A stretch of 64,000 nucleotides of DNA from Monosporascus cannonballus (lineage: Eukaryota > Ascomycota > Sordariomycetes > Xylariales): NCBI GenBank assembly GCA_004154925.1, contig QJNS01000141.1, forward strand, positions 140,810-204,809, in the 5' to 3' direction. Of this stretch, positions 59,523-64,000 are shown in pieces. A model generated the notes under the pieces. The model worked only from the letters and a program-made list of their open reading frames with translations, was not told the DNA's origin and did not search any database. Position numbers and translations under genes: made by a program. How positions within the stretch are numbered: position 1 is the stretch's first letter; each line of letters opens with the position of its first letter.

Positions 59523-60707
59523 ACGGACGGCTACCTACATATCTGAAAGGACGAGATGCGGGGGCGGGGACGGCTCTGGGTCCGGGAGGCCTGGGGCTGT
59601 TTGGGCTAGCATGTACGCTAGGGACTGAATGAACCATCCTGCTACCACGGTTTGCGGATCCTGTCGGCTATGCGGTCAGCCGTGTTCGGCGGCGCGGTGA
59701 TGCGTGGAACTTTCAAACGATTGAAGAACATTATCGTTATCCAGGAGCCGGGGATGGCGACTGACAGCAACATACCCAAATTCTCATTCGTTATCCATAG
59801 AGGCTGGAATAGATCAAATAGACGGAGGTGCGACCACCAACTCCAAAGAGACTTGGCCGGTGCGCTAGAAACACCCTCTACGGTTTACAAACCAGACATA
59901 GCTACGTTGATTCCCGAAGCGATACCTCAGCGTAATTGCTGTCCTTTCCTATACTTTTGCTGTTTGTGATGCTACTCTCTAGGCTAAAAATGCGATTGAC
60001 TAGAAAAGCGCAGCACTGACGAGTATTTGCGATCAGTTGTGGTTCAGATGAATTATGCTTTGAAGCCCGCTCCTCCCATTAAGGTAATCCGGTCGTGTGG
60101 GCGGAGGCGAGCTTGAGTAAAGGCGCCATAACATCCAATCTGCGAAGTACGCCCGGTGAATCAACCCCAAAGCACTTAGATGTAGGACGGCCTCTTTGGA
60201 AAAACCACAAGTATGGGAGCATACAGGATAGGGACGAAGTTCGCCACCGTCCGACCCCCTGAGTCAAGGGGAACAGAACATTTCGGTCCAAAGTTAGATA
60301 GACATCTTTAGCTCGACGAACTACATCACCACTACGCCATATCGCTTGGCTAGATCTTCCGCGATGTAGACTAGGTAGGCACCTAAGATATTGACTTGAG
60401 CTTTCAGCAAATTTCGATTTCGTCTCTATTATGAATCAGGTTGCCGAAATGAACCGGACTGCTGCCCAGGTATCCATCTGCCGGCGGGCAAACAAACAGT
60501 CCGACATGCGGATCCAACACGCCAGTAGGTAGGTAGGTAGGTATCTTAGAACACATGCACGCATGGATAACACGGCGCCTTCCCAATGCGATGCCAACGC
60601 AATGCCATATCCTAGACCGAACAAGCCCCCAAAACTCCAAGCAAGCAATAACGGACACGACCCTCCTCCTCCTCCATCCCACATACCACCGCTCTACTCC
60701 ACCTACT
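59523..60707. other. Intergenic between convergent mbf1 and cdt1
   Basis: About 1.2 kb without a supported gene. It contains a (GTAG)n microsatellite near 60524-60543. Confidence 0.6.
60524..60543. repeat. (GTAG)n microsatellite
   Basis: Five consecutive GTAG/TAGG units, about 165 bp downstream of the cdt1 stop codon. Confidence 0.85.
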
Positions 60708-62309
60708 CTAGCCCCTCTCGACGAGCCCCCTAACCCGCCCCTCGACCTCCGCCCGGCTGAGCTGGCGGTCGACCTCGAGCACGACGTTCTCGCGGCCCCC
60801 CAGGACGACGACGCGCACCCACTCGGGGGCCACCTCGGCCGCGAGCAGGCGCACGCAGGCGGCGCCCTCGTCGCGCGACACGGGGCTGCGCAGCGAGTCG
60901 CGCAGCCGCTGCAGCAGCGCTGCCATGGTGAACGAGACGCGCCCGCCCAGGCCCCCGCTGGCCTCGGAGCGCCCCAGCATCGCGAGCAGCAAGGCGACGT
61001 CGGCCGCGCGCTGCAGCGCCGCGCGGCGCTCGAGCTGCGCCGGCGTCAGGGATACCGTGCTAGACCCGCCCGCTGCTTTTTGCAGGGATTTGTACCGGAT
61101 GCGGTCGAGGAGGCTCATCTTGGTGCCGTCGGCGTTCGTGGTCGTCGGCGTTGCGCTGCTGTTGCTTGTGTCGTTGTTTTTCTGCGAGATGATGCTGCTG
61201 CTCCCGCTCGGCTTCGTCTTCGCCTCCTTCTTGAGCGCCATGCCCTGCTTCAGCTCCTCGAGGCGCTTCTGGCCCTTGGCGAGCATGGGCGAGGCCTTAG
61301 CGACGGACTCGCAGAAGGTGATGGGCACCCTCGGGAGCGCCTTCATGAACGCGGTAGCGTCCGGCTCGCCGCCCTTGGTTCGGTGCTGCTGCGACCATAA
61401 GGACGTAAGGTTGGCGCGGAAGAGATCGTTCAGCCTCTTCTCGTTGAGCGGGCCAGAGCCGTGAGAGGCGTCGATCTCGACGCAGATCTTGCCGCGTCCA
61501 TAGTCGGACAGGGAGAACAGATTCCTAGCAACCCCAGACGCGCCGAGGACCCCAAGGCAGATGCGAATGTCGGCCTCGGTGACATTCTTCTTCCCCCATG
61601 CCCGCGCCACGTTGGGGCGCAGGATGCGCAGGTCCGCGGGGACGTTGGTGCCATTGTGGACGTAGTGCAACGTCAGCGTCTTCAGGAACGACGAGTGCAG
61701 GTCAATGAGGGCGAGCAGGTCGTCAGGCAATTGGCCGGGTTGTGTCGCTTTGTTATTGTCGTTGTCGGCCTCCTCATCCGAGCCCGCAATCGACGTGTCT
61801 GCGGTGGGCGGTGTCGAGCACCGGGATGGCGAGGATTCTATCCGCAGCCGCTTGAAGAGAGCACCCGCGTCGACGCCCGACTGCTCCGAGTCCGACACGC
61901 TGGGGCTTCTGACCCGCTTCAGAGGTGCTGGTTCGGCGCGCCCCTTCTTGGGAGGACGACCTCGGCCGCGTTTAACTGGCGTAGGTGCCTCTGCCGTCTT
62001 CGGTGTAGTGCGAGCGGGAAGGGCCAACTTCCTGGGCCTCTCATCCGCGGAGGAGTCGTCATCCTCGTCATCCTCGCCATCCCCGCTGGTTGCGATTGCC
62101 TTGCGCTTCCGTGAGCCCGGGGTGATTGCGTCTAGCTTGATGCACTTCTGGGGGGTGCGAGTAGGTTCCTTCTTCAGGTCGGTATCGCCAACGGACTTCG
62201 AGACGCGGGTGAAGGAGCTGATGCTCGATGATGTGTGTTGTTGGGGAGCAGCGACCTTGGGTCTGCCAGAGCCGTGTGTTTTCCGGCCCCTTCTCACAGC
62301 GGTTGGCAT
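60708..62309 (-). CDS. cdt1: DNA replication licensing factor Cdt1
   Basis: A single exon encodes 533 residues from the ATG at 62309 (MPTAVRRGRKTHGS). The frame is open about 140 codons further upstream, but that part lacks coding character and contains the promoter boxes. The basic N-terminus has an AT-hook (KRGRGRPPKK, about residues 112-122) and many S/T-P sites. Residues about 194-340 form the central winged-helix region (DDLLALIDLHSSFLKTL, ILRPNVARAWGKKNVTEADI). Residues 398-533 are the C-terminal MCM-binding winged helix (CDT1_C: MSLLDRIRYKSLQKA, then LLLAMLGRSE...FTMAALLQRLRDSLRSPVSRDE). Cdt1 loads the MCM2-7 helicase at origins in G1. The 3' third is very GC-rich. Confidence 0.88.
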   Translation of the reverse strand: MPTAVRRGRKTHGSGRPKVAAPQQHTSSSISSFTRVSKSVGDTDLKKEPTRTPQKCIKLDAITPGSRKRKAIATSGDGEDDEDDDSSADERPRKLALPARTTPKTAEAPTPVKRGRGRPPKKGRAEPAPLKRVRSPSVSDSEQSGVDAGALFKRLRIESSPSRCSTPPTADTSIAGSDEEADNDNNKATQPGQLPDDLLALIDLHSSFLKTLTLHYVHNGTNVPADLRILRPNVARAWGKKNVTEADIRICLGVLGASGVARNLFSLSDYGRGKICVEIDASHGSGPLNEKRLNDLFRANLTSLWSQQHRTKGGEPDATAFMKALPRVPITFCESVAKASPMLAKGQKRLEELKQGMALKKEAKTKPSGSSSIISQKNNDTSNSSATPTTTNADGTKMSLLDRIRYKSLQKAAGGSSTVSLTPAQLERRAALQRAADVALLLAMLGRSEASGGLGGRVSFTMAALLQRLRDSLRSPVSRDEGAACVRLLAAEVAPEWVRVVVLGGRENVVLEVDRQLSRAEVEGRVRGLVERG

Positions 62310-63506
62310 GGTGATTGCAATTTGGCAGGTAGTCACTATGTTTAATGGTTCTGTGAAGCAGGTACGTAGGCAGAGGTTATTCGCAATGTCCAGCTTTCGA
62401 TGGAGAACAGAGTACTGGGAAAGTAAGGCACGGAAATCATGCAATGAATTCAAGAACGATGGATGTTCAATGAAAGAGCGGCATTCTAAGTAACTCCTGG
62501 CAGTGGAGATGTTTTTCATATCTTTAATGGGGCCCCTAAGGAAAAGTCGCGATGGGTCGCGTCCCTGAAAACGCGTACGAGACGCGTTTTCGAGCTTTGA
62601 TGCGCCTAAATGAGGTAAATGGGACGGCATCGCGCTACGTTCGCTGTTGTTGCAGGTCCTCGGACCCCTGCGTTTTGGAAACAAGGTACATAACGTAGGT
62701 ACCGCTCCACATACCAAGAATGACCGCATCTTGCAGTTCGCGTTCCCGGATTTGTTCCATACGCGTTGCCGTACCTACGAAGGTAATTTTCCCCGTTCCG
62801 CCAGTTCTCCAGTTTAAACCACCTTGATAGGTCACAAAACTCACTTCGTTTCCAAATCGGGACAGTGGTCGCATGCTCAATGGCGGAAGGGGATGATCGG
62901 TCCCGGTTTTCCAGATCCAGTTTTATAAAGCCCTTTAAAGTTTTCAACGTGTCCCGTTTTCGATGCGAGAGCGTTATCCGCAGATCTCCTCGATAGGTAG
63001 AGGTCATTCTGCGCGCCCGTCTTAAACACGGAGCCAGTTTTCCCGAAGGAGCATTCATTTTATGAACAAGACAGTCAAGCTTCAATCACAGCAGAGCTCT
63101 CGAAGTTCTCAAAAAGATTAATGCTCAATTGCCCGAGTCTCTCGGACCAAACCTTACCCTTGCCCGGATGTAACGTGAATGCCTCATAACGCTACACTAC
63201 CGAAAGAGGGAATTACTTTCGGGGCCAATGACGAATTTCCCTAAATCCATACGCACTCCTCTGTTTCCATCGTCCCTCGCAGATAAAATGAAAACGGTTC
63301 TTGCTTCCGAACTTGATCTAGACCTGGTATCTTGACCCTTGTCTCCTTCCCAGCCATGCCTGATTTTTGTACACCTCGAACTCCGAAACGATCAAATGAC
63401 CCCGCTACAAATACAGAGAGTCCTTGGAGACCCGGAAATGCCCGCGCCGGTATTGTAGACCTAGCGGCGCTAGGCATTGCGTTTCATCGTTGACTGATGG
63501 TCTTCT
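62310..63506. other. Promoter/leader of cdt1 and intergenic DNA
   Basis: It contains the inverted pair of MluI cell-cycle boxes at 62568-62590. Frames on both strands are short or lack an ATG-initiated coding signal; no gene was recognised. Confidence 0.6.
62568..62590 (-). promoter_or_regulatory. Inverted pair of MluI cell-cycle boxes upstream of cdt1
   Basis: AAAACGCGT and ACGCGTTTT are perfect reverse complements separated by 5 bp, giving two ACGCGT cores (62571-62576 and 62582-62587), 262-281 bp upstream of the cdt1 ATG. ACGCGT is the binding core of the G1/S factor MBF (Mbp1/Res with Swi6), which controls cdt1 in fission yeast. Further TCGCG motifs lie at 62547-62561. Binding in this species is inferred. 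Confidence 0.7.
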
Positions 63507-63734
63507 TCAGCGACGGAGGGACCGTTGCCAGTGATCCTTGTGGAAGCTCACGGGACTCGGCGGAGGAGGCGCCGGAACATCCCAGTCGTTCTCACGGATC
63601 GACCGGACCGGGGTTGTTGAATCGTTGCTGGACTCAAGCGTAGCGCTGAGGCTCCTGAAGAATTCGTTGAAGCTCATCATATCGCGAGCCTTGGTGGGTG
63701 AGATGGGGACCGGAGACAGAATTTGACCAGGCAT
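63507..63734 (-). CDS. Small Ser/Pro-rich protein of unknown function
   Basis: 75 residues from the ATG at 63734. The sequence has a phosphosite-like start (SPVPISPTKARDM), a short helical part (FNEFFRSLSATLES) and a Pro-rich segment (PAPPPPSP). No family was recognised. Support that it is a real gene comes from a likely 5'-UTR intron at 63826-63750 (GTAAGT donor, CTCTAG acceptor) ending 15 bp before the ATG. The name and function are unknown; it could also be the first coding exon of a longer gene, although the frame closes in a proper stop. Confidence 0.55.
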   Translation of the reverse strand: MPGQILSPVPISPTKARDMMSFNEFFRSLSATLESSNDSTTPVRSIRENDWDVPAPPPPSPVSFHKDHWQRSLRR

Positions 63735-63982
63735 GTTGATTTTGGGGGACTAGAGACGTGTCAATATCCTAATTTAAAAAATGGTAAGATATAAAGTGGT
63801 CGCTTGAATACGCAGTGGTGACTTACACGTCGTCCAAGTTGCTACGAGGCGAGGTGAGGCGACGCCGAGAGCTTCAGATGAAGTGTATGAGGTTTGACCC
63901 CAGGAGTGGAAAGTTAAATGATTGATGGTACACCTCGACAGCGGATCTGTGGTGGAATGTTTTATCTCTGGCGAGAAGATTT

Positions 63983-63997
63983 GGGGGGGGGGGGGGG
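63983..63997. repeat. G15 homopolymer
   Basis: Fifteen consecutive G on the plus strand near the window edge, upstream of the small minus-strand gene. Length may be affected by sequencing error. Confidence 0.8.
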
Positions 63998-64000
63998 TTG

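Noticed and set aside
60555..62493. Long plus-strand frames opposite cdt1 (up to 281 codons)
   Set aside because: They are compositional shadows of the GC-rich minus-strand cdt1 gene, with no recognisable domain.
12907..63734. Secondary-metabolite gene cluster (oxygenase, oxidoreductase, thioesterase, bZIP nearby)
   Set aside because: No PKS, NRPS, terpene synthase or prenyltransferase backbone gene is present, and the candidate tailoring genes are scattered among housekeeping genes over 20 kb.
1..64000. CRISPR array, prophage, or bacterial operon
   Set aside because: No regularly spaced repeats with unique spacers, and the intron-bearing genes mark the DNA as fungal.

Overview
The window is nuclear DNA of a filamentous ascomycete (Pezizomycotina, probably Sordariomycetes). 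Three things point there. Introns are short (about 50-150 bp) with GT...AG ends and CTAAC/CTGAC-type branch sites. The gene families are typically fungal: HET, But2, MYND, a fungal bZIP, DOMON-b561, Mbf1 and Cdt1. A transposon block is saturated with C-to-T change, as left by RIP (repeat-induced point mutation). No search tool was used; family calls come from motifs, and exon joins from splice signals plus reading-frame continuity.

Layout. 1-12.8 kb is an extremely AT-rich RIP graveyard. It holds the 3' end of one Ty3/gypsy chromovirus (1-1.6 kb), a second and more complete chromovirus relic (about 3.05-8.8 kb, gag to chromodomain), a 35-bp tandem repeat, and a 1.87-kb Fot1/pogo-like DNA transposon with TIRs and a TA target site (10924-12790). 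The base composition changes abruptly inside that transposon, and ordinary gene space starts 116 bp beyond it.

12.9-27.1 kb is gene-dense: an eight-exon, 1690-residue sacsin/NO VEIN-like ATPase (-), a secreted PIR-like/But2 wall protein (-), a small MYND protein (+), a prolyl-4-hydroxylase-like 2OG oxygenase (-) and a DHDPS-family aldolase/lyase (+). 27.1-37.3 kb is a 10-kb gene desert of balanced composition, unlike the RIP block; only its first 1.5 kb shows decayed coding-like sequence, and it also holds several inverted and direct repeats.

37.2-63.7 kb carries a bZIP factor (-), an RluA-type tRNA pseudouridine synthase (-), a 4HBT thioesterase (+) tail to tail with a Gfo/Idh/MocA oxidoreductase (-), a DOMON-cytochrome b561 membrane protein (-), a disordered Arg/Ser-rich protein of unknown function (+), a Gfa/CENP-V-like zinc protein (-), a HET-domain protein (+), Mbf1 (+), Cdt1 (-) and a 75-residue unknown protein (-). 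Most of these genes are separated by 1-3 kb of noncoding DNA.

How they fit together. There is no biosynthetic cluster or obvious operon-like system. The window reads as housekeeping genes (Cdt1, Mbf1, pseudouridine synthase) mixed with accessory or lineage-variable genes (NOV-like ATPase, HET, But2, DOMON-b561) beside a RIP-inactivated repeat block. The clearest regulatory signal is a perfect inverted pair of MluI cell-cycle boxes upstream of cdt1. All exon coordinates are predictions.
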